The notes beneath the pieces were generated by a model. That model searched no databases, was not told where the DNA came from, and saw only the letters and a list, made by a program, of their open reading frames with translations. The position numbers and the translations under genes were made by a program. DNA of 64,000 bases from CAVYYW01 sp963772845 (GTDB lineage Bacteria; Bacillota; Bacilli; Bacillales; Sporolactobacillaceae): NCBI GenBank assembly GCA_963772845.1, contig CAVYYW010000014.1, positions 1,591,487-1,655,486 on the forward strand, given 5' to 3'. This document shows, piece after piece, positions 26,588-35,562 of the stretch. How positions within the stretch are numbered: position 1 is the first letter of the stretch; every line of letters starts with the position of its first letter.

Positions 26588-27427
26588 CTATTTAGATGCT
26601 CTAAACCCATCCAATACTGCATCTTTTACTGTTTTATAGCATGCTTCCGCTTTTGTTACTTTATAATATCGGTCAGAAGGCAGATGATAGATTTTACTGT
26701 TCCCACTGGAAATATTCCCTTTAATCCCTCCTGAACAGTTACCGTTTGAATCAGGTGCATACCCATGAGGATTATCTTCAGCCGGCTGTCTTATATTATT
26801 TTGATCTGAAGAAGAAGTAGAATCTTCATTATTATTAATGACCTCTGGGTGGTACCCGTCTTCCCTGGCATAATTATCGACAGACCAGATTCCGATTTTT
26901 TTATTCTGAGCTTGCTTTTGGACGGACCGGTATTCTTCGACATACTTAGTGTTTGGTGGATACACATAGGCCACACGCGCCAGCCCTCTTTTAAGGAGTT
27001 CCTCTTCAACGGACTTGCCATTATGAAAAATATAAGCTAGCAATCTCCCATATTTATCCCTTCCATTGTCTTCAGCAAGCTCAAGCTGTACTTTACCACC
27101 GTCGAGGAGCTGGTGCATATACTGGCTTGCCTCAGGACCAAACGGCTGCACGCCTAATGTTGGGTGATGGGTTTCGGGTGTATCAACAAGTAAAAAGCGA
27201 ACAGTTTCTTCTTTTCCCTGATACTGAACGCTTATTGTATCACCATCAATTACTTTCACTACGTTTGCACTGACAAGATTTTTGTCACTAACGTTTGCAG
27301 CTGATGCACCAGCTTTGGTTGTCTGATCGACTGATGATCCGCCGCTTGAAGCAGCCGTTGAGCATCCAGAGGTTACAATTAACAAACTCATAATAAAGAC
27401 GCTTAATAATTTTTTTATTAGTCTCAC
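26588..27427 (-). CDS. secreted thermonuclease-family lipoprotein
   Basis: 279 residues. The N-terminus is a lipoprotein signal (RLIKKLLSVF...LLIVTSGC, lipobox Cys22). Residues ~52-175 are a staphylococcal-nuclease domain with the active-site elements VIDGDTISV, RFLLVDTPET, EDNGRDKYGRLLAYI and LARVAYVYPP. A Ser/Asn-rich linker leads to a C-terminal module (CSGGIKGNISSGNSKIYHLP, then RYYKVTKAEACYKT) resembling the small 'sunset' domain of other secreted nucleases. It probably degrades extracellular nucleic acid at the cell surface. The start is odd: GTG 27427 lies inside the AGAGGTGAG ribosome site, which is positioned instead for the ATA codon at 27418. Confidence 0.88.
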   Translation of the reverse strand: MRLIKKLLSVFIMSLLIVTSGCSTAASSGGSSVDQTTKAGASAANVSDKNLVSANVVKVIDGDTISVQYQGKEETVRFLLVDTPETHHPTLGVQPFGPEASQYMHQLLDGGKVQLELAEDNGRDKYGRLLAYIFHNGKSVEEELLKRGLARVAYVYPPNTKYVEEYRSVQKQAQNKKIGIWSVDNYAREDGYHPEVINNNEDSTSSSDQNNIRQPAEDNPHGYAPDSNGNCSGGIKGNISSGNSKIYHLPSDRYYKVTKAEACYKTVKDAVLDGFRASK

Positions 27428-27683
27428 CTCTTATATATTTATAGTGCACCTGGAATAGGTAATAAGCGTCATGCTGAGGAATTCACTTGATCATTCTTGA
27501 TGATCAGTTAACCGCTATCTTCTGATTTTCAGAGTAGCACGTAAATGGCATATTGAAAATAAGGAATCCCTGTCTTTAAAGAATTAAGTCATGGTATGAT
27601 AAGTTTGTTGCGGGACAGCAATGAACTTTTTATCCTGAATACTTGTCTTTATATTAGTAACTACATAAAAAAGGAGATCATTA

Positions 27684-28304
27684 ATGATTCATCAACTTAT
27701 GGCTGCACTAGATTCGTTTACTACAGGTATGATTGATTCATTGGGGCATTGGGGTATCTTCATTACCATGACATTAGAAAGTGCCTGTATTCCTCTTCCA
27801 AGTGAAGTGATCATGCTATTTGGAGGATTTCTAACTGCTCAAGGGATTTTAAGCTTTTGGTGGGTGGTTGCCGCTGGGGTCTTTGGTAACTTGCTTGGTT
27901 CAATCATTGCCTATGCTGTTGGAAAATATGGAGGGCGCTCCGTGTTAGAGAAATATGGTAAGTACATTCTCTTTAATCACGAGCATATGCAGAAATCTGA
28001 AGCCTTTTTTAACCGTTATGGAAGCTGGGCCACCTTTTTTGGCAGGATGCTCCCTGTAATCCGCACTTTTATCTCACTTCCAGCAGGAATTGCACGTATG
28101 AATTTCAAAAAGTTCATCGTCTTTACACTACTTGGCTGCATTCCATGGAATATATTATTAACTTACCTTGGCGTAAAGCTTGGTATGCATTGGGAAACGG
28201 CACAGGCATATTTTAAACCGCTCACGATCGTCGGTGTCCTTATTGTTCTCATCGTTGTCGGCTGGTATATTTACAAAAACATTAAGGCACGCAAAAAAGC
28301 ATAA
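27684..28304 (+). CDS. DedA family membrane protein
   Basis: 206 residues with five or six hydrophobic segments. Family motifs are visible: ESACIPLPSEVIMLFGGFL near residue 33, GNLLGSIIAYAVGKYGGR, and FFGRMLPVIRTFISLPAGIARM with the conserved arginines and prolines. The tail is basic (KNIKARKKA). DedA proteins support membrane lipid homeostasis, and some members recycle undecaprenyl phosphate or phosphatidylethanolamine. An AAAAAGGAGATC site precedes the ATG. It is single, with a terminator 30 bp after the stop. Which B. subtilis paralogue it matches is not clear. Confidence 0.9.
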   Translation: MIHQLMAALDSFTTGMIDSLGHWGIFITMTLESACIPLPSEVIMLFGGFLTAQGILSFWWVVAAGVFGNLLGSIIAYAVGKYGGRSVLEKYGKYILFNHEHMQKSEAFFNRYGSWATFFGRMLPVIRTFISLPAGIARMNFKKFIVFTLLGCIPWNILLTYLGVKLGMHWETAQAYFKPLTIVGVLIVLIVVGWYIYKNIKARKKA

Positions 28305-28333
28305 CGATAAAACAATAATAAGATAAAAATAAA

Positions 28334-28368
28334 CCGCTCAGAGATTCTGTTTCTCTGGGCGGTTTTTT
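28334..28368 (+). terminator. terminator of the dedA-family gene
   Basis: 11-bp stem CCGCTCAGAGA/TCTCTGGGCGG (one G-T pair) followed by TTTTTTAA. Confidence 0.92.
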
Positions 28369-28417
28369 AATACGGTTTGAGTCTGATGAATGGACATTAC
28401 ACTGTATACATCTTTAA

Positions 28418-28560
28418 AGTCTTGCTTACGGCGGGCGGACCGTGAGCCTCCTCAAAGGACCGCAGGATCACTTTCAGGGTGACTTCACTTTTCTTTGCCC
28501 TGTTCCGGTTGCCAGCCCTTCGGATCCCTCGCTTTCCCTTCAGAGGAATAAAACTCATCT
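28418..28560 (+). repeat. degenerate mosaic repeat, copy 6
   Basis: Only fragments of the family are recognisable: TTACGGCGGGCGGACCGTGA, GCCTCCTC and CCGCAGGATCACTTT. It fills most of the 250-bp gap between the dedA terminator and the odhB stop. Confidence 0.5.
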
Positions 28561-28617
28561 TCTAGAAATCTCCAGGATCTTGCAGGGCTATTCGGTCGCT
28601 TACACTTTTCTATAATA

Positions 28618-29877
28618 TTAACCTTCTAGTAGGAGTTGTTCTGGGTCTTCAAGCATATTCTTAATCATAACTAAGAATTGTACAGCTTCTGAGCCATCAA
28701 CGATCCGGTGGTCATATGATAAAGCAAGGTACATCATTGGACGATTCTCGATGCGGTCGCCATCTACTGTAACAGGGCGCTTCTGAATGGTGTGCATGCC
28801 CAAAATACCGACTTGAGGGGCATTCAGAATTGGTGTTGAAAGCAACGAACCAAAAGTCCCTCCGTTTGTAATAGTAAATGATCCGCCTGTAAGATCGGCT
28901 AGACCTAGTTTGTTATCGCGAGCTTTCGATGCAAGGTTGCCAATTTCTCTTTCAATCCCTGCGAAGCCAAGACGGTCTGCGTCACGGATAACCGGTACAA
29001 CAAGTCCCTCTGCAGCTGATACAGCAATCCCGATATCATAGAACATTTTCTTAACAATTTCATCGCCTTGAATTTCTGCATTTAATAGCGGGAATTCTTT
29101 GAGTGCGCCAACAACAGCTTTTGTGAAGAAAGACATAAAGCCAAGTTTCACGTCATGCTTTTTAACAAAAGATTCCTTGCGGCGTGAACGAAGGTTCATG
29201 ATTGCAGTCATGTCAACTTCGTTAAATGTTGTCAGCATTGCTGCCGTATGTTGCACATCTACAAGACGATTTGCAATTGTCTGGCGGCGGCGTGACATTT
29301 TAATCCGTTCCACCGGCTTGCCTGAAGCTTCCTGAGGAGCTGCCTGCTGTTTTGGAGCAGAAGGCTGCTGTGAAGATTTTTGAGCACCAGCGCCATGATT
29401 TTTTACATCATCCGTTCTTACGCGTCCAAGAGGATCGCGGCTTGAAACTTCGCTCAGATCGATCCCTTTTTCACGCGCTAATTTGCGCGCTGCAGGTGAA
29501 GCAATGTGACGGTCGCCTTTTTGCTGATCGGCTTCTTTGTTTGCTTCCTGGGCAGCAGCAGTTGTTTCTTTCTTCTCAGAAGAGCCTTCTGCTTTTGCTT
29601 CAGATGCTGTTTCTTCTTTAGGTGCAGCTGCGCCTGCGGTGGCATTTGCATCTAGAGTTGCAATAATTTCTCCAACTTCGACTGTGTCACCGGCTTCTTT
29701 TTTCATTTCAGAAAGAACGCCAGTATCCTCTGCACTGATTTGAATGTTAACTTTATCTGTTTCAAGCTCGACGATGTCATCGCCTTTTTCCACTTTATCT
29801 CCAACATTGACAAGCCACTTAACGATTGTTCCTTCTGTAATGGACTCTGCTAATTCCGGTACTTTTACTTCAATCAC
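28618..29877 (-). CDS. odhB: dihydrolipoyllysine succinyltransferase, E2 of 2-oxoglutarate dehydrogenase
   Basis: 419 residues with the standard E2 layout. A lipoyl domain (1-75) carries the modified Lys42 in ELETDKVNIQI. An Ala/Glu-rich linker leads to a peripheral-subunit-binding domain (about 125-160, IASPAARKLAREKGIDLSEV). The catalytic domain ends with YDHRIVDGSEAVQF, catalytic His390 and Asp394. It transfers the succinyl group from lipoamide to CoA in the TCA cycle. It lies 60 bp downstream of odhA on the same strand. AGGGAGGTAATACC precedes the ATG. No clear terminator is seen after the stop. Confidence 0.97.
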   Translation of the reverse strand: MIEVKVPELAESITEGTIVKWLVNVGDKVEKGDDIVELETDKVNIQISAEDTGVLSEMKKEAGDTVEVGEIIATLDANATAGAAAPKEETASEAKAEGSSEKKETTAAAQEANKEADQQKGDRHIASPAARKLAREKGIDLSEVSSRDPLGRVRTDDVKNHGAGAQKSSQQPSAPKQQAAPQEASGKPVERIKMSRRRQTIANRLVDVQHTAAMLTTFNEVDMTAIMNLRSRRKESFVKKHDVKLGFMSFFTKAVVGALKEFPLLNAEIQGDEIVKKMFYDIGIAVSAAEGLVVPVIRDADRLGFAGIEREIGNLASKARDNKLGLADLTGGSFTITNGGTFGSLLSTPILNAPQVGILGMHTIQKRPVTVDGDRIENRPMMYLALSYDHRIVDGSEAVQFLVMIKNMLEDPEQLLLEG

Positions 29878-29937
29878 GGTATTACCTCCCTGGTAATTGT
29901 CTAATTATTTTTTAGTTTGTGCTCAGAACAACCTCTT

Positions 29938-32793
29938 TTAGCGTTCTTTTAATGTTTGGGTCATGATGCGTTCCTGTTCGCGCTTATGAACATCAGGTTC
30001 GCCGCCGGCAGGGCTGGAACGATCCGGTCGTCCAATGTAACGGATGTTTAATTTCTTTGGAGCCGTTTCCTGCAGTTTCTGCGCCATATAGAACCATGAT
30101 CCCATATTCTTTGGTTCTTCCTGAACCCAGACAATTTCCTTAAGGTTCTTGAATCGTTTAATAAGATCTTTAATGTTTTTTTCAGGGAAAGGATAAAGCT
30201 GTTCTACTCGTGCAATATGGAGCCAGGACATATCCTCATCACTGTTTTTCAATTCTGCTTCAAGATCAATGGCTACTTTACCTGTTGTCAGTACAAGACG
30301 CTCAACTTTTTCAGGCTCTTGCCCCAATCCTTCCTGTTCCAGAATGAGGTTAAACGAACCGTTACTCAGTTCTTCACCTGAAGATGCAACGTTTGGATTA
30401 CGGATAAGACTTTTTGGCGTCATAATTACCAGAGGACGCACTTCATCTTTATCTGCGAAGGCAGCCTGACGGCGAAGAATGTGGAAATATTGAGCAGCAC
30501 TTGTCAGGTTGGCAACTGTCCAGTTGTTTTCTCCAGCCATCTGAAGATACCGTTCAAGTCTCCCGCTTGAATGCTCAGGTCCCTGACCTTCATAACCATG
30601 CGGCAGAAGCATGACCAGGCCGGATTTCTGCCCCCATTTAGCGCGTCCTGCAGAAATAAACTGGTCAAAAATCACCTGACCTGCATTGGCAAAATCGCCA
30701 TATTGAGCTTCCCAAATGACAAGGGTTTCCGGAGCATAAACATTATAGCCGTATTCAAAACCTAATACAGAAGCTTCAGAAAGCGGACTGTTATGAATAT
30801 CAAAGGTCGACTCTACACCAGGTAGAACATGTAGCGGCGAGAATGTCTTCCCTGTTTTGCTGTCATGAAGAACGATGTGGCGATGAGCAAATGTTCCCCG
30901 CTCCACATCTTGTCCGGTAAAACGGATCGGCGTTCCCTCTTTTAAAATACTTGCAAATGCAAGGGTTTCCGCAAGTGCCCAGTCGACTTTTCCGCCTTCA
31001 TCCAACGCTCCGCTGCGTCTCTTGAGGATTCTTTCGAGCTTCGGATAGACATTGAAGCCTTCTGGCCATTTCAATAGATCTTCATTAATTTCTTTCAATT
31101 CATTATGCGCCACCGCTGTATTAACAGCCGGCAAATCATTCGCTACTGGTTCAGGCAGATCAAGTTCTTCAATCTCGCCTTTCGCTTCACCTTTAATCTC
31201 GTCAAAAATAGATTGAAGTTCCTTTTGAACTTTTTTCTCCATTTCCTTTGTATCGCTTTCGTTCACAACATTCTCATTGATAAGCTGTTCAGCGTACAAA
31301 GCCCGGACGGTAGCATGTGCATGTATTTTTTCATAAAGTTCAGGCTGAGTCGCAGAGGGATCATCCATTTCATTATGACCATAACGGCGATATCCCAGCA
31401 AATTGATTAGAAAATCCTTATGAAAATGCTTGCGATAAGCATAAGCAAAACGGATCGCTTCTAAACATGCTTCAGGATCATCGGCATTTACGTGGATAAT
31501 CGGGATTTCAAAACCTTTTGCAAGGTCACTTGCATACTTTGTAGAGCGTGAATCCTGGCTGTCTGTTGTGAAGCCCAGCTGGTTATTCGCAATAATATGA
31601 ATGCTTCCACCGGTATGGTAACCATTCAAACGGCTTAAATTCAACGTTTCCGCGACAATACCTTCACCTGGAAAAGCCGCATCACCATGAATTAAGATGG
31701 CAAATGCCTTGTTTATATCCTGTTCAGGATACCCGGAAGTTTTGCGGTTTTCTTGTGCAGCCCTTGCATACCCTTCTACAACAGGGTCAACAAATTCGAG
31801 ATGGCTTGGGTTATTAGCAAGCGTTAAATTCACTTCAACAGACTCTGCCTCGCTAAAAATCCGGCTGGCTCCCATATGATACTTAACATCGCCTGTCCAG
31901 CCGTAGTTAATTCCTGTGGACCCTTCAGAAGGCACAAGATCTTTGTTTGGTGCATGATGGAATTCAGCAAGGATTTTCTCATACGGTTTGTTCATGACAT
32001 GAGCAAGGACATTCAAACGGCCTCTGTGGGCCATGCCAATCATGACATTTCTTGCGCCGTCTTTTACACCTTCACGGATTGACTCATCGAGCATCGGTAC
32101 CATAGCGTCGACACCCTCAATAGAGAAACGCTTCTGACCGACAAAAGTCTTATGCAGAAATCCTTCAAACCCTTCAACTTGTGTAAGGCGGTGAAGCAGC
32201 TCAATACGTTCTTCTTTTGCCAAAGATTTTGTCAGTGATCCTTCCTCTACCATCCGGTTAAGCCAATCGCGTTCTTCAATATCGTGAACGTGACTAAACT
32301 CATAAGCAAGCGTCTGGCTATAGGTTTCTTTAAGAAACTTAATGACATCAAGCCCTGTTTTAAGGGAATCCGGAGCGTCCGGCCAGATGACATTTGCAGG
32401 AATATTACGCAGGTCGTTCTCGGTTAATTGGAAATGCTCCAGTTCCAGCATTTTTGTATCATACAAAGGCTCATCATATAATGGGTTAATATGTGAGGCC
32501 AGATGACCGAATGTACGAATATTTTCCGCAAGTTTTACTGCCGCTACTACTTTTTGCATCATATTCGCGTTAAGCGGTGCAGACTGGGTTTGCTTCCCCT
32601 GTTGAGGTTTTCCTTCATACGAAGCAGCGCCCCCCTCTGGCGGCGCACCAAATTGATCAAAGAGATCCCGAAGATTTTCATCCACGGCATTGCGATCTTC
32701 TAAATAAAAATCATATTGCTCTTGGACATAACCAAGGTTCGGACCGTAAAAGCCTTCCCAAGGATTATATGAACCCGTTCTTTCCGACGTCAT
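29938..32793 (-). CDS. odhA: 2-oxoglutarate dehydrogenase E1 component
   Basis: 951 residues, full length. The N-terminal segment (NPWEGFYGPNLGYVQEQYDF) is that of Bacillus OdhA. Thiamine-diphosphate domain landmarks include MAHRGRLNVLAHVMNKPYE, IHGDAAFPGEG with metal-binding surroundings, NNQLGFTTD and GYRRYGHNEMDDPSATQP. The transketolase-like C-terminal half contains RFTGQDVERGTFAHRH and LLPHGYEGQGPEHSSGRLER. It decarboxylates 2-oxoglutarate and passes the succinyl group to OdhB. AGTTAGGAGTG lies upstream of the ATG. First gene of the odhAB operon; a possible SigA promoter lies at 32953-32982. Confidence 0.98.
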   Translation of the reverse strand: MTSERTGSYNPWEGFYGPNLGYVQEQYDFYLEDRNAVDENLRDLFDQFGAPPEGGAASYEGKPQQGKQTQSAPLNANMMQKVVAAVKLAENIRTFGHLASHINPLYDEPLYDTKMLELEHFQLTENDLRNIPANVIWPDAPDSLKTGLDVIKFLKETYSQTLAYEFSHVHDIEERDWLNRMVEEGSLTKSLAKEERIELLHRLTQVEGFEGFLHKTFVGQKRFSIEGVDAMVPMLDESIREGVKDGARNVMIGMAHRGRLNVLAHVMNKPYEKILAEFHHAPNKDLVPSEGSTGINYGWTGDVKYHMGASRIFSEAESVEVNLTLANNPSHLEFVDPVVEGYARAAQENRKTSGYPEQDINKAFAILIHGDAAFPGEGIVAETLNLSRLNGYHTGGSIHIIANNQLGFTTDSQDSRSTKYASDLAKGFEIPIIHVNADDPEACLEAIRFAYAYRKHFHKDFLINLLGYRRYGHNEMDDPSATQPELYEKIHAHATVRALYAEQLINENVVNESDTKEMEKKVQKELQSIFDEIKGEAKGEIEELDLPEPVANDLPAVNTAVAHNELKEINEDLLKWPEGFNVYPKLERILKRRSGALDEGGKVDWALAETLAFASILKEGTPIRFTGQDVERGTFAHRHIVLHDSKTGKTFSPLHVLPGVESTFDIHNSPLSEASVLGFEYGYNVYAPETLVIWEAQYGDFANAGQVIFDQFISAGRAKWGQKSGLVMLLPHGYEGQGPEHSSGRLERYLQMAGENNWTVANLTSAAQYFHILRRQAAFADKDEVRPLVIMTPKSLIRNPNVASSGEELSNGSFNLILEQEGLGQEPEKVERLVLTTGKVAIDLEAELKNSDEDMSWLHIARVEQLYPFPEKNIKDLIKRFKNLKEIVWVQEEPKNMGSWFYMAQKLQETAPKKLNIRYIGRPDRSSPAGGEPDVHKREQERIMTQTLKER

Positions 32794-33322
32794 TTACGAC
32801 ACTCCTAACTCTGTATGATCATGCAGGCTTCAGCTGCATAACCGCCATCTTTTCAGCATCATTCGCATATATTTTTACTAAAACTTACTCTGATTGTATC
32901 CGCTGGGATTCCAGTGTCACTATGACGTGTTCACTGACCACCGTCGCCCCCTTTTATAGCTATAAAAATGCAGGCTTTCCAAAGCCATTTTAGCATATTG
33001 AAAAATTAGTTCAAATGTTATTATGCCGCAAGAAATCACAAAAGTATGTTTTCGGCGTATTTTCAACGTTTCCTTAAAACTTGGCAGTGATGAAAAAAAC
33101 GTTAAGCATCCGCTTTTTACTTTTGAAAAATCTTACAACATAACAATCATAGCTATTTCTATTCTATTTTATCAAACTTGAGCAAAAAAAGAGTGCGATA
33201 TGCTGAATTCATTATTGTTTGAAAATAAAAACTATTCCACATTCCATCAATTCGTTAAATTCACTTGGCAAGCACCCCTGCACTTGAATAAACTACATTG
33301 ATACTTTTGAAGGAGGAGTACC
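32794..33322. other. divergent control region between odhA and the DUF1360 gene
   Basis: 529 AT-rich bases without an ORF bearing a ribosome site. Besides the odhA promoter candidate there are several A/T tracts (for example 33160-33190) but no hairpin or riboswitch pattern that could be recognised. It must also hold the promoter of the plus-strand gene starting at 33323. Confidence 0.6.
32953..32982 (-). promoter_or_regulatory. candidate SigA promoter of odhAB
   Basis: On the minus strand TTGGAA is followed after 18 bases by TATAAA, about 160 bp before the odhA start. It was judged by eye only; the -35 is imperfect. Confidence 0.35.
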
Positions 33323-33667
33323 ATGCTTAATCTGCTGAATTGGACTTTTTTGGCCTTTGCCATTTTCCGCTTCACTCGCCTCCTTGTTTATGATGAGATC
33401 ACTTCCTTTATCAGAAAACCTTTTCATGAAATCAAAGAGGTCATGGATGAAAATGGCAACACTGAAAATCATCTTTATATAAAAGGTACTGGTCTGAGAT
33501 ATTTTGCTGGAGCACTGTTAAGCTGCCATTGGTGCACAGGAATTTGGAGTGCTTTTATTTTATATGGAGGGTTTGAATTGTGGCCGGGTATTTTTCATCC
33601 GATTGTAATGATATTGGGGCTAGCAGGAGCAGCTGCTTTAATAGAAGAGGGTCTGCAAAGGTTATAG
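33323..33667 (+). CDS. DUF1360 membrane protein, YjcA-like sporulation protein
   Basis: 114 residues with an N-terminal hydrophobic stretch (FLAFAIFRFTRLLVYDEI) and two C-terminal helices. The DUF1360 hallmark is the CHWCTGIWSAF motif around residue 72, preceded by GLRYFAGALLSC. In B. subtilis YjcA is made in the mother cell and is needed for normal spore resistance; the biochemical role is unknown, and the paired cysteines could bind metal or form a disulfide. GAAGGAGGAG lies 6 bp before the ATG. Monocistronic; the downstream 100 bases contain repeat fragments. Confidence 0.85.
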   Translation: MLNLLNWTFLAFAIFRFTRLLVYDEITSFIRKPFHEIKEVMDENGNTENHLYIKGTGLRYFAGALLSCHWCTGIWSAFILYGGFELWPGIFHPIVMILGLAGAAALIEEGLQRL

Positions 33668-33766
33668 AGATTCTGTCCGCTATTAAATGCAGACAGTTCT
33701 CTTAAGCATTGCTATTTTTCAAGTCGAAAATCGCTCGCTTTCCACGGGCGATTTCCTTATGCAACT

Positions 33767-33794
33767 CGACATATATCGGGGCGTGACAGGCACC
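33767..33794 (+). repeat. 28-bp dispersed motif, copy 1
   Basis: CGACATATATCGGGG followed by CGTGACAGGCACC. It is preceded by a short fragment of the larger repeat family (GCTCGCTTTCCACGGGCG). The same 28 bp occur at 34480 and 36487. Confidence 0.85.
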
Positions 33795-33834
33795 GCCCTC
33801 AGAGTTACAATAAATGCTAAAGGGGGAGTTGATA

Positions 33835-34263
33835 ATGAAGCGGACAGGTGAAATGATTTTAGGCATTGTTGGAGCTGTCTTTTACGCACTGATGTGTGCG
33901 TTAGGCATCTTCTTGATCTGGTTGAATGGGAATGAACAACTCAAACAGACCATTCAGGACTCTGCATCCCATAATTCTTCGATAAAAACGCCAATTAATA
34001 CCTCTATGATGAATCAAATTACAAGCGGAGGCATGACACTGCTCATTGCTTCAATTATTGGTCTTGTACTCGGAATTATTGCTTTGGTCCTCATTAAAGG
34101 AAATAAGAAGCCGAAAATCTCAGGCATCCTGTTCATTGTTGCAGGCGGTTTAAGTGTTCTTATTTCCGGTGGATCGGGTATGCTTCCCGCAATTCTCTAT
34201 GTTATTGCCGGCATCATGGCACTCGCGAGAAAGCAAAACAAACCATTAGAAGAAGGTTATTAA
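33835..34263 (+). CDS. DUF4064-like membrane protein
   Basis: 142 residues from ATG 33835; AAGGGGGAG upstream fixes this start over a codon 21 bases earlier. Hydrophobic helices occupy about 6-27, 66-86, 94-112 and 115-130. The N-terminal MKRTGEMILGIVGAVFYAL and the Gly-rich central helices are typical of small DUF4064-type Bacillus membrane proteins of unknown role. A strong terminator overlaps its end. Confidence 0.75.
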   Translation: MKRTGEMILGIVGAVFYALMCALGIFLIWLNGNEQLKQTIQDSASHNSSIKTPINTSMMNQITSGGMTLLIASIIGLVLGIIALVLIKGNKKPKISGILFIVAGGLSVLISGGSGMLPAILYVIAGIMALARKQNKPLEEGY

Positions 34264-34297
34264 GCCGTTGGCGCTCACGCCAACCGGCTTTTTTTAT
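34263..34297 (+). terminator. terminator of the DUF4064-like gene
   Basis: Stem AGCCG/CGGCT with inner TTGGCG/CGCCAA and a CTCA loop, followed by seven Ts. Confidence 0.9.
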
Positions 34298-34379
34298 TGA
34301 TTTTAACTGTTCGGATAGTGCATAACGCATTACCTTCTCAACACGCTGACTCTAAAGAAAAGCCGGTTTCCACTCGTTT

Positions 34380-34480
34380 TCATAAATAACGGGTCCCATC
34401 AATCAGCTCAAGCTGTGTGTCTTCGCCTCTTGATTCGGTCTTAATATAAAAAGCATTCTTACTCTGTTCAAACGCTTTTC
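34380..34480 (-). other. possible remnant of a gene 3' end
   Basis: On the minus strand an open frame reads KAFEQSKNAFYIKTESRGED and ends TQLELIDGTRYL with a TGA-less TAA-type stop near 34380. Its composition looks like a genuine protein C-terminus, but it has no start. It is cut off sharply by the 28-bp motif at 34480-34507, right after the QueA-like gene. It may be debris of a deleted gene; the family is not recognised. Confidence 0.3.
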
Positions 34481-34507
34481 GACATATATCGGGGTGTGAC
34501 AGGCACC
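34480..34507 (+). repeat. 28-bp dispersed motif, copy 2
   Basis: CGACATATATCGGGG followed by TGTGACAGGCACC, one base different from copy 1. The CAGGCACC end is repeated once more 12 bases later. It sits just beyond the stop of the QueA-like gene. Confidence 0.85.
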
Positions 34508-34513
34508 ATCCAC

Positions 34514-35562
34514 TTACAGGCACCCGACAGCACCATAAAAAATCAAATTCATGTCGCCGAATTCGTGCCACAAATACCTCTCTCTTAAAGCCGAATGATA
34601 CGCTTTTTCAAGCTTTTTCTCCTCTATAAAAGCTGTCAGAAGATCCAGATGGCTTGCTTCTGGCTCATGAAAACCAGTTAATAGACCATCTACCGTTTTC
34701 AGCTTAAAATCCTTATCGATATGCAAAGAAGTGGAGCACCACTGCTGTCTCGGCTCAGGTTGATTAAATTCTGCTGATTCAAGGGCTCTGACAACCGTTG
34801 TTCCCACAGCAACCACTTTCTTTCCTATTCTTTTAGCCTCTGAAATTAATGTCTGCGTTTCTTCAGGGATATGGTACGTTTCTATGTTTTGTTCCGGTCC
34901 CCTGTCCCATTTATCATCAAGAAGATAACTAAGCCCCGTGTGAAGCTGTAAATAGGCGACTTTCACCCCTTTTTTTTGCAGAGTCATAAGAAGCTCCCAG
35001 CTGAATGCACGTCCGGCAGAGGGCATTTCCACAGAGCCAGGAATGGAACCATATACTGTTTGATAATCATCCAGCGGCCATGGCTCGTGAATATACTCAT
35101 AGCGGATTGGCTCACCGATTTTATAGATTTCATTCCAAAGCTGAATGGTATGCAGCGAGAATTTTAAGATATAAAAAGGCGTGCCTAAGACCCCTGAGAT
35201 AACCGTCGCCTTAAGATTTTTTGAAAAGACAAGTGTCCCTCCTTCGCGAAGAGGTTCAACTGGAAGCACCTCCCACATTGACCCGTCAATCTGCCTAGAT
35301 AGACGGATTTCTACAGGATTAGGAGCGGATACTGATCCATTGCGAACAGAACTGCCGGTATCGTACGGCTGTTATTTAATACAAGGAGATCCCCTTCATC
35401 TATATAGTTAGAAAGTTGGTTAAATCGATCATGACTGACTTCTCCATTTTCTTTATTTAACACCATCAGCCTGACGTGATCGCGTCGGGTCCCCCTTCGT
35501 TCGGGAGGACTTGAAGCATTTAAGCTCTCGGGAATTTTAAAGGTCACCGAATTGACTGACAT
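34514..35562 (-). pseudogene. QueA-like S-adenosylmethionine ribosyltransferase-isomerase, frameshifted
   Basis: ATG 35562 (MSVNSVTFKIPESLNASSPP) has a GGAGTGAGGAGC leader and overlaps the SDR gene by 26 bp. The first ~70 residues match the QueA N-terminus (DHVRLMVLNKENGEVSHDRF, LLVLNNSRTIPA). Near 35345-35352 one base appears to be missing. The frame continues at once with SVRNGSVSAPNPVEIRLSRQ and runs intact through QueA motifs (RYEYIHEPWPLDDYQTVY, GSVEMPSAGRAFSWELL, LQLHTGLS, VAVGTTVVRALESA, TGFHEPEASHLDLLTAF). Repaired length would be ~348 residues, like QueA. True QueA makes epoxyqueuosine in tRNA; this divergent copy, paired with an SDR, may be a paralogue with another substrate. Confidence 0.85.
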
